A DNA stretch of 17,278 bases from Euperipatoides rowelli (GCA_003024985.2 PXIH01S0012844.1); one strand, 5' to 3'. Shown: positions 1-9,991, counted from the first letter of the stretch. Notes: generated from the letters alone by a model not told the origin. Numbers and translations are program-made.

Positions 1-51
1 GCAATCCTAAAACTTGCAGGGGGGGCGCAACATTCCTTAGTTACGCCACTG
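1..51 (-). mobile_element. hAT-like transposon terminus, cut by window edge
   Basis: Read on the minus strand from 51 the sequence begins CAGTGGCGTAACTAAGG and continues through TTGCGCCCCCCCTGCAAG, a form common at the ends of DNA transposons with CAGTGGCG termini. The 8 bases after it (tctgtgat, 52-59) would be the target-site duplication if this is hAT-type. The rest of the element lies left of the window. Confidence 0.6.
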
Positions 52-2811
52 TCTGTGATCATGTAACGTTGATTGCATAATGAATTCTATATATTCTAAA
101 CTCTGAAAGGTAGATCATTGATATTAGATTAATGCTTAAATTTTATGTAGATTATAAAATAAAAACAAAAGAATAAATTGTTTGAAATTCTTATGATTTA
201 TTCAGTATTCTTACAGTACATTCTTATGTTTTCTTGTTTGATCCCACAAATCTGATCTTTAGAGGTTCAGTAAATGCACAAACTTACCCCTATGTCACAG
301 AGTAATCAGAAAATTATCATAACTTTTAAGTCATTTCGATAATTAATCTTCATTGATTGCTGATCAAACAATAAATCATTTTTATTGATAATATAATGTC
401 CAATGTGCTTGAAGAAATTAAAAAAAATAATTCATAGGAAAACATAAATATAGTAACTAGTTATGTTTGTTTAATTATGTTTTAATTCACAATTATTTTA
501 GCACATGTTCAGTTTTAAAAGCATGTCATTAAAAGTTTGTATCTAAAATTTCAACATCTAGATTTATGATAGATTATTAGCAGAATGGTCTTTATGAAGG
601 GAATGTTCCCTAGTCCCTTTCTTTTATTTTAAATTAAAAACAAATAAATGTTTTCCTGTTTAGATCTGTTTTGTAATAAATGTTTTATACATTTTTCACT
701 TGTTAGTCAGTATCAATATTATTGTGTGTGTGTTTTAAAATATATGTCTATATAACATTGAATCTTCAACATAATAGTTATAAAGATTTTTAAACCAATT
801 TTGGCAATGAATTTATATTGGAACTATGTTAAGAATTTAGAAACGTCATAAAAATTCTTAACACGATCCTAAATTTCTAAAAATAATTTTCTGGAGGAAG
901 ACCCACATGCATGGAATAACCTAAAAGGCAAACATATAGGCCAACCAGCAGTTCTCACTCCCCTATTTGTTTCAGCGCCCAAAAAAATAAATAATAATTT
1001 CTAGGACTTATAATTTACTGCTTGCTATTATGTTTAAAAATTTATTCTGGTATGACAAAAAGCCCATCTTTTTTTTTTAAAAAAGTTAGTTTTTGTTTTA
1101 TAACTTAAAAGATTGAATAGTTCTATAAAATTATATTTCTAAGATGCTATTTTAAATAAAAAAAAGTAAGAGAAGTTAAGATATCAAACAAAGTTCTAAG
1201 TAATTCTGTTAAAAAAAAAACTATACAAACTATTAGATATTTAATTAATATCCTTTAGATATAGGCCTATCCTAAATAATAAAAGCATCTAGATCTTACC
1301 TAGAACATAACGTGCAGCTATAATTTAGACATGGCAAAAGGAAGACTTTTGGTTAAAGAAAACAAAAGCTATTGGTTCTTTTTGGAAATATAACAAAGCA
1401 GCTAGAATTTTTAAATGCTAATGTTTGTCATTAGAGTGCTATCAATGAGAGGGAGAGGCTAATTGCCAGGACAGAAGCTAGAAGATTTTATTGGAAAGAG
1501 AAATTTTTTAACTCTGATTCCTCATATTCCCAACACACAATTATTGAACAGTTTTTTCCCTCTCCTTCAACAGTTTTTTTTTCCAACTGCCAACACAAAA
1601 TTACCCAATTTTCAGACTTTCAGCCAAAGTTGGAAGGGAAACTCCCCCTACCTCATTAATGATGCCCCTGCTAGTTGTATTACGTAATATCTATGATCTA
1701 AGCAAATAGGTCTATCACATAATTGTTAAAAATAAGTACTTGATAACTTGATTAAATGATTTGTGATATGTAATTAATCTTTCATTCTTAATTGGGCATA
1801 ATATTACAATTATCACTTCATATTGTAATTCTTATTGTAACTGTGATAGCCTATATAATAAACACTCAAATAATGGAATAAAATTAATACATTCCATGAA
1901 TGATATATTTATGCTAAAGGGTTGGCACAGGTGTATGTTTGAATGTTTAGATATTCAAATAGCTGGATCCTAAAAAATTTGTAAGATTTCTTTTTAAATT
2001 ATATATTAAGGGGGATAATGTTTTAATAATAATGCAATAAATTAGAATGAATACATTATCCCTTGTTTAACAGAAGAGATACTTGCATAAATGGAACCAT
2101 ACATAAATTTATTGTATACTGAGAAATAATGTTTTTTTTTAAATACATAATATAAGGACTATAAATCACATGGATGCTTTCCATAATATAAAAATTTGAC
2201 ACATATTATTTTGAAAGGTTGTACAAGATCCCCCAGACTTATAGTTTGATCATGTCAAAAACTCTTCATACTCAATCTTTGTTATAAACAATTTATAGGC
2301 AATGTTCTAGTAAATAACACATATAGTAAACTTCTTGAAAAAATTGTTTAGGGACCTGCCAACCAAATGGCTTCAATATTCCCCCTGCCCTTTGGCTCTA
2401 AAGGTCAACATCCGATTCATAAATTATTTCTCTCAGTTCATTCATTTATTGATCAAACTCTAGATTCTAATCCATGACCCGATGATCTCCCACAACTCTA
2501 TAGATCAATCCATGACTCATAATTTATTTATCTCAAACTCTTCACTTTAAACAGGTAGTCTGTAAATTATAATTTATCAAACACTGTGTTTTAAACATGA
2601 AAATTTATTCATTAAACAGTTTAATGCTATACACAAAATCTATTCATAGATGGCACTCTATTCTGAAACTCAACATACATATTTAAGTTGCTGGAAAAGA
2701 AGTAAAGGAATACTTTCTTATAGACTTAAAAAAGTTTAAAAGTCATTAATGAGAAAGTACATTGAGAGACAGTATGTCATAGAAATAAGAGATTTAGCAT
2801 GAACAAAGCCA
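52..2811. other. AT-rich non-coding stretch
   Basis: No exon, RNA gene or named element was recognised on either strand. The 74-codon open frame at 1463-1687 lies in a T/C-rich patch with a partial internal repeat (cccaacacacaatta and gccaacacaaaatta) and looks non-coding. A C/T-rich patch at about 2350-2560 has repeated atccatgac and gatcaa words. Confidence 0.4.
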
Positions 2812-4600
2812 TTGAGCACCACCAAACTGTTGAAATGTATGAAATTTAACCTTATAACGTTGATGTGTGTGGCTTCTGTAATGAGTATAATGATCTGTGC
2901 AGAGCTGCCAACTTTTATAAATTGGAATTATAAAAACTTTTATCTGGTGGCCATGGGGCGTTCGGAACTGAAATTTTTTATAATGGATTGGGCGGTGAGG
3001 GGTTGGGGATTTTAATTACAAAATATGTTTTAATGCTGTGATGTGTGTACTGAAAAAAAAACTAATTCTTAACATGGTTAGCATGGTAAGTGTATGCAAG
3101 TAGGCAAAGGTTATTACAATATAATAGATCTTGTCTGCATCAAGTTAATGCTAAACCAAGGCCTTCAAATTAAAACTAAAGTATATAATAGTGGAACACA
3201 GGTTCTAACAAGTGACATGATTAACTTCATGTATGTCGTAAAATACGAACATACTGTTATTGCAGCTGACCGCATTTCGTAAAAAACACACACTATTGAT
3301 TGAATTTACTTATATAAGTTATGGAAATAAATGCTTATATTTATTAAAAAAATTATGAAATTCAAGAAATATATCATTATATTCATCCCCAAAACTACAT
3401 TTTTTATTTGTACAATAATAAATGATAAGTGCAAAATCGTAAAAAGGGAGAAATTTCCTATATTTAGAAAAATAAGGAAAATTGTCTGGTATGTCTGTGC
3501 ATCAGAAAATGATCAATTCTATAGGAGAAATAGTAATTTCTTTAGCAATTTTTTTTGGCTTTTTACGTTATTGGTCTGACTTTCTGAATATTTTTAGACA
3601 TACAGCAAATTTCTTAACCATAAAGATAGTCACAATCAAACTCTTAGTAGATTGACCATTATGGAAGGCACAGCAGATATTGGGTTTTTAACTTTTATAT
3701 ACTTTTCTATGAGCACTTCTCATAATGGGATTGTATCAATTTACAGAGTTCAGTGAATGCAACAGACTTTATGTCTCAGGGAATTATTGTTTCCCCTCTC
3801 CACCCTCTTCCCTTGACATTATTTCCTAGTGAATGGCTTAGACAGCGAATAAAGGCAAATAAATTAGTTCTATGGTAAGATGAACAAGTTAAAAAAATGG
3901 AAAGGAACATTGAACAGAGAGTTATAAATTAGGGAGAAATGACTTCTATGTAAGAAGTGTAATAAAACAATACAATGTTTGGTTCAAGAATGGAAGAAAA
4001 AATCCAAATGAAGGTAAATTTTTATACGAACTTACAATCTGTCTTCTTGGTTAGACATTTACAAAATTAGGCTTCATTCTTTCAAGCATGGGTTGGATGA
4101 GTTTGTGGAAGTTTAATTATTTAGGTGTTTTAATAGGTGTTCTTAATTGATTGTTTTAATTGAAAATCCCAATATAGTACACTAAAATTTGCCGCAAACC
4201 ATTTGGCCAAGTTATTGGACCTCTGTAAGTTGATGGATTGGGGTTTCAGAAAACGTTGAGTTCTCAGCTCCATCACCTCATTGACGGGTCCATTTCAGAG
4301 GTATGATACACCAAAGGTGGCTAGAGTAAGAAGTTAGATGTTGACTTGAGTAGGCATTTGGAAAGAATGCTATCTAACACGCATGCGTTATGAAAGTCAG
4401 TTGATTTAGGAATACTGAAATCACCAACATTTACAATGAATACTATAGCCCATAAGTGTAAAATATCTAAGCGGTATTTTAGCTCTTACACTGTATTACA
4501 CAGCATATTGACATCGATTTCAGAAAACGCAGTGATGAATCTCACTTTCAAATCTTCCACATCAGCTATCCGAGAGATGAAGACATAATCCTTAAAAAAT
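2812..4600. other. AT-rich non-coding stretch
   Basis: Small open frames at 2812-3015, 3094-3282 and 3331-3579 have no recognisable family or domain and are of chance length for this composition. The segment 3745-3779 resembles 261-300 (GTTCAGTRAATGCA...TATGTCWCAG) and may be another copy of an unnamed dispersed repeat. Confidence 0.35.
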
Positions 4601-4625
4601 CCCCCCCCCCCAAAAAAAAAAAAAA
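4601..4625 (+). repeat. C11-A14 homopolymer pair
   Basis: A run of 11 C (4601-4611) is followed directly by 14 A (4612-4625). A separate run of 10 G lies at 5491-5500. Both are ordinary hypermutable homopolymers and likely sites of sequencing length error. Confidence 0.95.
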
Positions 4626-6039
4626 TTCCTTAAGGAAAGGGTTAAAAGTGATTATGGAAGATTTGTGTTTATGCTACCAGGTGGAACCACTTGTCACATG
4701 CACATGACTAGGAACACCATCTATGGAACTTTTTGAATACCGGTACCTCTTTTAAATGACATCTGCCCGGAACTTCTGTCATCTAAAGGTAAATTATTAT
4801 TAATGTTTAAAGATCTTTTATGTCCACTCAGTACAATGAAATAAAAGCTGAGATAAGATGAGGAATTATAACATAATGTTCAATAGAAATAACGAATTAT
4901 AACCTATTGGGAATGATCTATCAAATATGAAAAATGAATGAACAATTACTGTTCAAAGTAAATTTTTGAAGTAGGCTAGTGTCCCTACCACAGATTATCA
5001 ATTTGGTGAATCAAAGAAGAGTAGGCCTAATTGTCCTATAGGTATTTTATGCCAGAGGAATAATAAAAAAAAAGTAATTTTAGCTTTTGTATACTAGAAA
5101 CAAATATATTTAAAAAAATAATTTGAAGATCAAAATATTAAGGATTATATAAATTAAATCCAGAAAAGTTAGAGACTGCAAACAGTTAAACGCAAATTAT
5201 TAGGTTATGTGTTTAATACAGGTTATGTGTTTAATATAAAAAACAGAAGCAGCAAAGAATATAAGGCTGAATTATAGAATGTTTTAAACTATTATGAACT
5301 ACAGTATATACAAAGGTTTATATCCAACATTTTACAAATGTTGGCCCCAATAAGAGTGCCAATGAAAAAACAAAAGAGATATTCCACGTACAAAGGCATT
5401 TCAAGTATCAAACAAAATATCACCATGACAACAATGTATTATGAGCAACAATAGAAGATTAACAATGCAAGAAACTATCTAAAATAATTTGGGGGGGGGG
5501 ATAGGTTTGGATGCTGTAACGGGAAGCCCTGCCATGTTCTTTAATAGGTATTACCAGGCATGGATGACCAAACTACATAAGATGACATTACATAGTTATG
5601 ACATTTTAGGGCCTACTTGGAAAGCTAAAAAAAAAAAAAGCTAATCAAAAATATAAAAGAGCAGTGCAGACCACACCTGGATTTCCAGTCTTGGGTCCCG
5701 ATTAAGATGTGAGGTCCCTGGGTATTACAAATATTTAAAGAAGAATTTTCACAGGTAGAAAAAAAATTTCCACCTAAATTATTGACCATACTTTACAGTA
5801 GATTAGGTTATAAATCTCTCAATATTCAAAAAGAAAAGTTTGAAAATGCATAAGGAAGACAGATCATCTTAAGGTGCTTATCCAGGTGTTTTGTTTTTAA
5901 CAATAACTTACAAACTATCATTTCCACAGCACAATATCCCATCTTCTTACCAACTGCAGCGCTCTACCTAGACAAATGTGTAGAATATTTCTAAGAAATC
6001 TCATCAAGATTAAATTTAAAAAAAAATTAAAAATATTCC
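4626..6039. other. AT-rich non-coding stretch with small repeats
   Basis: No gene was recognised. It holds two tandem copies of an 18-bp unit (ggttatgtgtttaataca, 5203-5220 and 5221-5238) and a perfect 9-bp hairpin with 3-nt loop (CCAACATTT, 5324-5332, with AAATGTTGG, 5336-5344). Confidence 0.45.
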
Positions 6040-6694
6040 ACTTTTTCTTCCGATTTATGAATTCATAGTGATGAGAAATTATTTTAACTTCTAATGTAAA
6101 GATAAGAATAGTTTCTCATTAATAGGATGAGAAAGTGAAATGTTTTTACTTTTTTAAATTTTAAAATTAAAAAATGTAAAGTGTTTTTTAAATTCTATTT
6201 TTAAACCCAAAAGTGATCATTGTTTAACTAGGCAACCATTTTTTTTTTTTTTAAAAAATTAATTGCATTTCTTCAAGACTATAATAAATAAAAACCGAAT
6301 AGACTTTTTTCTTAAAAACTTTCTATTCATTTCAAGCCTGATTATTTTTTTTTTTTAATTTTAATGGTAATTGTTGAAATGATCTATACACATGTGTTAA
6401 ATCAGTACCTATTATTAAAGGTAGGGTCCCATTTCTCTAATTAAATCGAGGAAAGGAGATAACTGTTTTTAAGGTTATAATTTTGCTACCTTAATAGAAA
6501 AACAAGAAACTGCATTAGAACTGAAGCTAATTTGGCTGATAGTAACAGAAATGATTTCCCCACCCCCTCTCAATATCATCATGATCGCATATTGGTCATA
6601 AATAGTTTGTTTAAGACATGCTTTTAGAAAAGAAAAAGTAGCCTACAATAAATTAAAAAATTATAATTCAAAAATATTTTCTGCTGACATGATT
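6040..6694 (-). other. GPx 3' flank, presumed 3' UTR
   Basis: This is the sequence downstream of the GPx stop on the minus strand. It is AT-rich, with T/A homopolymers. ATTAAA polyadenylation-like hexamers on the minus strand lie at 6354-6359 and 6360-6365, but in low-complexity sequence, so they are weak. A 13-bp inverted repeat with one mismatch pairs 6071-6083 with 6107-6119. I looked for a SECIS core (ATGA, an apical AA, then GA on the 3' side of a stem). The nearest stem, around 6575-6600, has only about six pairs and no AA in its loop, so I do not call it. Confidence 0.35.
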
Positions 6695-6898
6695 CTATTT
6701 TTTTGCTTTTTCCAGCAATACATGTATATCGTGTCGAAGGTCCATTGGGTGGATGGTGTAGTCATAACGCTTCCATGGAATTCCTTCAGCATCTATTAAA
6801 AATTTGTCAAAATTCCATCGGATATCATTATTTCTCATTGGTGAGTAGAATAAATGAACTTGATCTGCGAATTCGTTCCTATTGGACGGACACATTTT
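6695..6898 (-). CDS. Glutathione peroxidase, last coding exon with stop
   Basis: This exon encodes the 67 C-terminal residues of the GPx and ends in TAG. The acceptor is TTCTTTTTCTAG followed by AAA ATG TGT, so the exon starts with KMCPSNR in phase 0. It does not start at the internal Met. The core reads LFYSPMRNNDIRWNFDKFL, followed by DAEGIPWKRY and a closing DIHVLLEKAKK helix. The Trp and Asn of WNF are two of the four conserved catalytic residues (Sec/Cys, Gln, Trp, Asn). KRY aligns with the RRY segment near the glutathione-binding arginines of vertebrate GPx1. The loop between FLK and WNF is present, which argues against a GPx4-type monomer. The reading frame is clean and better conserved than anything else in the window, so the gene is probably functional. 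No convincing SECIS element was found in the downstream 600 bases on the minus strand, so Sec versus Cys at the active site stays open. Confidence 0.94.
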   Translation of the reverse strand, partial: KMCPSNRNEFADQVHLFYSPMRNNDIRWNFDKFLIDAEGIPWKRYDYTIHPMDLRHDIHVLLEKAKK

Positions 6899-7278
6899 CT
6901 AGAAAAAGAAGAAAATCACATGATTATTATTATTATGTTTATATTTATGTGAATTATTTACTAATTATCATTTTCATGAATAAATAAGCATTTATTATTT
7001 TCACCTGTTAATTTTTTCTTTTACTTATTAAAATATTCTAACATTTCTGTCTGTAAATCTCTTGTAATTCATATTTCAAGGAAGAGACAAGCTATGCTCA
7101 AAAATGTCTTTGGTAATTTTTGAGAAATTGTACTAATGATTTATTGAATATGGGTTCCAGAAGTTTGGTTTTATCATTGTTAAACACAGTGATCCTGTTT
7201 TATTTGCAGAATTTTATATAATTTTAATCTTTCTGGTATATCATTATAATTATTAATTATTATAGTAAAATTATCCAC

Positions 7279-7311
7279 AAAAAATTCATTATGACAAATA
7301 ATGAATTTTTT
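7279..7311. repeat. Perfect 14-bp hairpin, 5-nt spacer
   Basis: The arms AAAAAATTCATTAT (7279-7292) and ATAATGAATTTTTT (7298-7311) are exact reverse complements around GACAA. On the minus strand the hairpin sits just before the degraded FADD-like motif C of the LINE relic and separates it from the upstream NLF block. Confidence 0.9.
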
Positions 7312-7332
7312 GCAGAATAGCAAATAAATTCA

Positions 7333-7366
7333 CAACTTTGTATTCACAAATTTGAATACAAAGTTG
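7333..7366. repeat. Perfect 14-bp hairpin, 6-nt spacer
   Basis: The arms CAACTTTGTATTCA (7333-7346) and TGAATACAAAGTTG (7353-7366) are exact reverse complements. The hairpin is 21 bases from the hairpin at 7279-7311 and within the LINE reverse transcriptase relic. Confidence 0.9.
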
Positions 7367-7608
7367 ATAGATAGATATAAACTTATGCCCTTTTATAAGA
7401 GCATCAATTAATATTGCAAATAAATTAGTGTTCAAAGACAAGCCCTGTATAATGCCTCTGTTTATTTTAAACGATTGAAATATAAATCCTTTATATTTAA
7501 ATGAAAAATATTTGATATAATTTATAAAAGCTCTTATTATTAGTTTGTCCAAATAATTGTTTAATCTTTTTAACTAAATATTTGAAATTTACATAATCAA
7601 AGGCTAGA

Positions 7609-7634
7609 TTATTGTCTATCCAAATAGACAATAA
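7609..7634. repeat. Perfect 11-bp hairpin, 4-nt spacer
   Basis: The arms TTATTGTCTAT (7609-7619) and ATAGACAATAA (7624-7634) flank the spacer CCAA. On the minus strand the loop falls on the LD of reverse transcriptase motif A. The second arm replaces the residues expected between LD and AFD and coincides with a frameshift. Confidence 0.88.
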
Positions 7635-8047
7635 CAGCATTTTTTTTTCATTTGATATGTAATATTGCTTCCTGTTATAAGATTATAGGAGTAGGAATGT
7701 TTCTTTTTTTTTATGTCAAATTGAAAAGGTGATATTTCTGACAAGATGGTTCCAAGTTTTTGATTTATTATCATTGCAAATATTTTTTAATCTAAAGTTT
7801 GGAATTTTTGGGTCTTATTATGAAAAAGTTATAGAATCTAATGGTATTAGTCTTTCTTTTATTAAATAAGATCATGTATGATTCTATCAATGGGAAATCA
7901 TATAAATATTGGCTATCCAGTTATTATATAGTTTGAATAAGTTAGCCATTATATGATTAATCATATTCGGTCCTGAGGCACTTTTATGATTGAGCTTTTT
8001 ATTAGCCAAAACTATATTGATCTAGGCTATCTACCTATAGTATATAT

Positions 8048-9162
8048 CAGGAATGGGTAACGTACGTCTCACGGGCCAGATCCAGACCACCATATCAATT
8101 TATGTTGCCTGAGGTCAATCTTAAATTTAAGAAGTTTCAACTGTCATTATCATTAAAGCAGCAAATTTTATCAACAATGTTTTATTATTTATAGTATTAT
8201 TTTAAATGATTACACACATTAATACCTATACATATTATGCAGTAATTATTCATATTATTAATATATTGTGTCTTTCCCCGCAATTAACAAAATTAATCAA
8301 GAATTAATAAAACAAAGTTACGTAAATTAGTGCAAGTGAAACAGATGAGCGAATCAAATGCCATGGTCAAGTGGTGTGTAATTCAACTGAGAGGCAATGA
8401 AACAAACAGATAAGAACTCATAATGGTTTTGTTTTTTAAAATAGCATTTATTGTTATTGATCTTTATACAAACTACAAAGATATCATAAAGAAACTACAA
8501 ATGTTGAAAAATTATTCAAATCATCTATCACATTTTATAATAATAAAGTGTAGGACATCAATGTTTTATATAATTTTTTCCACTTTTAAGAAAATTACAT
8601 CAGAGCTTCTTAATCAAAGAGAAAAAGATCTACTTTTTATTATTATTAACAAATAGTGTAGTATTGGTCTCATTCTCCAGTGTCCTCGGTAATCATTTTA
8701 AAATAAACTCTTTTTACTTTAATGTTCTCTCCGCCTTCCCCCGTTTTATTTGAGAACTTATAAACTTTAGGTTGGATTATCCAGAAATAATTACTGTGTG
8801 TTAAAAAAAATCAGACAGTCTCTCTTTCTATCTCTCTGTCTTTCTATCTCTCTGTATTGATCTATCTATCTGTCTCTCTATATCTACAGTAGCTATCTCT
8901 AATATTCTATCCATCTGTCTCTCATCTCATGGAAACTATAAGCTGGATTTACAAATCTGTATGTACAACATATAGTATAGTGACAAATTTGCATTATTTA
9001 AACGTAAATTTAAAATAAAACTCTGGGAGACGCCCTTCCCACTCTGCATCTTTGTTTCGGTTAGTCCTCTTGGAATTTTTCTCCGCTCAATTGTCGCACT
9101 GGCCCATGGAGAATTATAAATTTTAAATCTGTCCCTCCTGTCGAAACTGTTGCCGAGGCCTG
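8048..9162 (+). mobile_element. Non-autonomous hAT-like DNA transposon
   Basis: The left end begins CAGGAATGGGTAACG and continues to CACGGGCCAGATCC, matching the common hAT terminal pattern CAGGGGTGGGCAAC...GGGCCAGATCC. The right end, read on the minus strand from 9162, begins CAGGCCTCGGCAACAG and continues to GGAGGGACAGATTT, which is the usual partner form. The flanking 8-mers are gtatatat (8040-8047) and gtataata (9163-9170), a plausible degenerate 8-bp target-site duplication of hAT type (6 of 8 identical). The 1,115-bp interior has no recognisable transposase. Open frames at 8423-8656 (+) and 8936-9202 (-) show no family resemblance and are taken as chance. It lies in the GPx intron. The two ends could instead come from different elements. 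Confidence 0.62.
8818..8930 (+). repeat. Imperfect TCTA/TCTG/TC simple repeat
   Basis: Pyrimidine-rich tract built from TCTATCTC, TCTGTC and TCTATCTA words, decayed toward its right end. It lies inside the hAT-like element. Confidence 0.85.
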
Positions 9163-9258
9163 GTATAATATATCTTATACTATTACATATATTTATATTC
9201 ATATATAGAACTGTATATATACAATAGGTCTAAATATAACAGAGTGAGAGTACTATAC

Positions 9259-9402
9259 CTTTAAAAAAGAATACAGATAATGCTCATTTTTTCCATTTAC
9301 TTCAATTTTTTTAAATAGCGGGAAATTTGGTATGTATCCATTTCCAGGTCTTACATAGCGGATACCATTCAGTATTTCTTCATGAGTGGCACCTGGCTCT
9401 TG
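9259..9402 (-). CDS. Glutathione peroxidase, penultimate coding exon
   Basis: This exon encodes 48 residues of a glutathione peroxidase, a thioredoxin-fold enzyme that reduces H2O2 and organic hydroperoxides with glutathione. The translation runs from QEPGATHEEILNG through YVRPGNGYIPNFPLF to VNGKNEHYLYSFLK. In the family, QEPG directly follows the active-site FPCNQF motif, so the preceding exon should end there. The YVRPGxGYxPNF stretch and the VNG..H..FLK segment are typical of the longer, tetrameric GPx types and are shortened in GPx4-like enzymes. The acceptor is TTGTTCAG before CAA and the donor is GTATAG after AAG. Both junctions are phase 0 and there is no internal stop. FLK joins in frame to the KMCPSN start of the next exon. 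The catalytic Sec/Cys and Gln are not in this exon. The gene looks intact here. Which paralogue it is (GPx1/2 or GPx3-like) cannot be decided from the 3' part. Confidence 0.93.
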
Positions 9403-9609
9403 CTGAACAATAAAATGGTAAATAAAAAATTATTACAAATATAAATTTTTAGCCTTTTTATAAATTCTTATATTCTTAACCAAACTTCAAGGATATAATA
9501 AAAAAAAAGAAAAAATTATATGTTCCACTAAATCTAAGCCAACCTGTTTGGTAAATTAAATTTTATTTAATTATTAAGTATAACATCAGTTAAACAATAT
9601 ATTCATCAC

Positions 9610-9975
9610 TGCTCTGTTAAACTAGAACAGTTGTGCCAAATGTTTTTCATGACTCGATCCCTACATCTTATCTTCCAGATAACATGGAAGGCCATTATTA
9701 CCAGGAAGGCTTTTTCTTTGTATTTAATAATAAAGTCCTAATTAAGGAGTTTAACCTAAAACTATGCACCTTATCTTTAAAGTTTTTAAAGAAATTACAT
9801 TGAAAGAAAAATTGAAAATCAGTTTCTGATTTCGAACAAAAAAGACCATACTATTTCTGTAAAGATCTTAGATCATCAAAGCTCTGTGCATAAGAAAAAT
9901 AAAATTTACAGGTTATAAGGAAGAAATCAATGAACATGAACCTCAGCCTTGGAGAATGCACCCAATTATGATAAT
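9610..9975 (-). pseudogene. LINE relic: C-terminal zinc-knuckle region
   Basis: The minus-strand translation gives RFMFIDFFLITCKFYFSYAQ, then after a stop GLFCSKSETDFQFFFQCNFF, and in a shifted frame VIMAFHVIWKIRCRDRV. This order matches the end of L1/Tx1-type LINE ORF2 proteins: a segment ahead of the knuckle, the C-x2-C...ET-x2-H-LFF-x-C knuckle, then an IWxxRC stretch. The first Cys and the His are substituted (Gly and Gln), and there are stops and a frameshift, so it is inactive. It lies just upstream of the GPx penultimate exon, probably in the preceding intron. It is a separate piece from the reverse transcriptase relic at 7100-8007, because an intact exon lies between them. Confidence 0.65.
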
Positions 9976-9991
9976 AGATGGAAAACACCGG

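Larger units (their letters stand above)
7100..8007 (-). pseudogene. Decayed LINE reverse transcriptase
   Basis: Read on the minus strand from high to low coordinates, broken frames give successive reverse transcriptase motifs of a non-LTR retrotransposon. KSASGPNMI (about 7980) stands for the KSPGPDGI block. KIFAMIINQKLGTILSEISP corresponds to KIFAxIINxRL...ISP. NAVIVYLD, then after a frameshift LAFDYVNFKYLVKKI, is motif A. LDKLIIRAFINYI is the next block, then INRGIIQGLSLNTNLFAILI for RGxxQGxPLSPLLF. FFVDNFTIII stands for the FADD motif C, and NDKTKLLEPIFNKS for the downstream KTK block. Catalytic motif C is degraded (VDN for ADD) and several frameshifts and stops are present, so the copy is dead. 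It lies inside the GPx intron on the same strand. The clade is uncertain: the motifs resemble several LINE groups (L1/Tx1-like or CR1-like). Confidence 0.85.
6899..9258 (-). other. Last intron of the glutathione peroxidase gene
   Basis: This is a 2,360-bp GT-AG intron between the two GPx exons. The donor is GTATAG after AAG, and the acceptor is preceded by a pyrimidine run on the minus strand. Most of it is transposon-derived: a decayed LINE reverse transcriptase on the same strand as the gene (about 7100-8007) and a hAT-like element (8048-9162) that ends about 95 bases from the 5' splice site. The assignment rests on the exon calls either side, which join to give an uninterrupted family-like protein. 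Confidence 0.88.

Noticed and set aside
2812-3579. Three small plus-strand frames (67, 62 and 82 codons)
   Set aside because: No domain, no splice-site context and no conserved-looking composition. Chance length for AT-rich DNA.
6571-6600. Possible SECIS-like stem after the GPx stop (minus strand)
   Set aside because: The stem has only about six base pairs, the loop has no AA, and the 3' GA of the core is not properly placed.
6703-6987. 94-codon plus-strand open frame over the last GPx exon
   Set aside because: It is antisense to the GPx exon and runs into low-complexity sequence. The minus-strand reading is family-conserved and this one is not.
8936-9202. 88-codon minus-strand frame next to the GPx exon
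   Set aside because: It lies over the right end of the hAT-like element and crosses its terminus. No family resemblance.
9850-9865. ctgtaaag as a partner target-site duplication for the hAT end at 12220
   Set aside because: No transposon terminus follows it, so the 8-mer match is probably chance.
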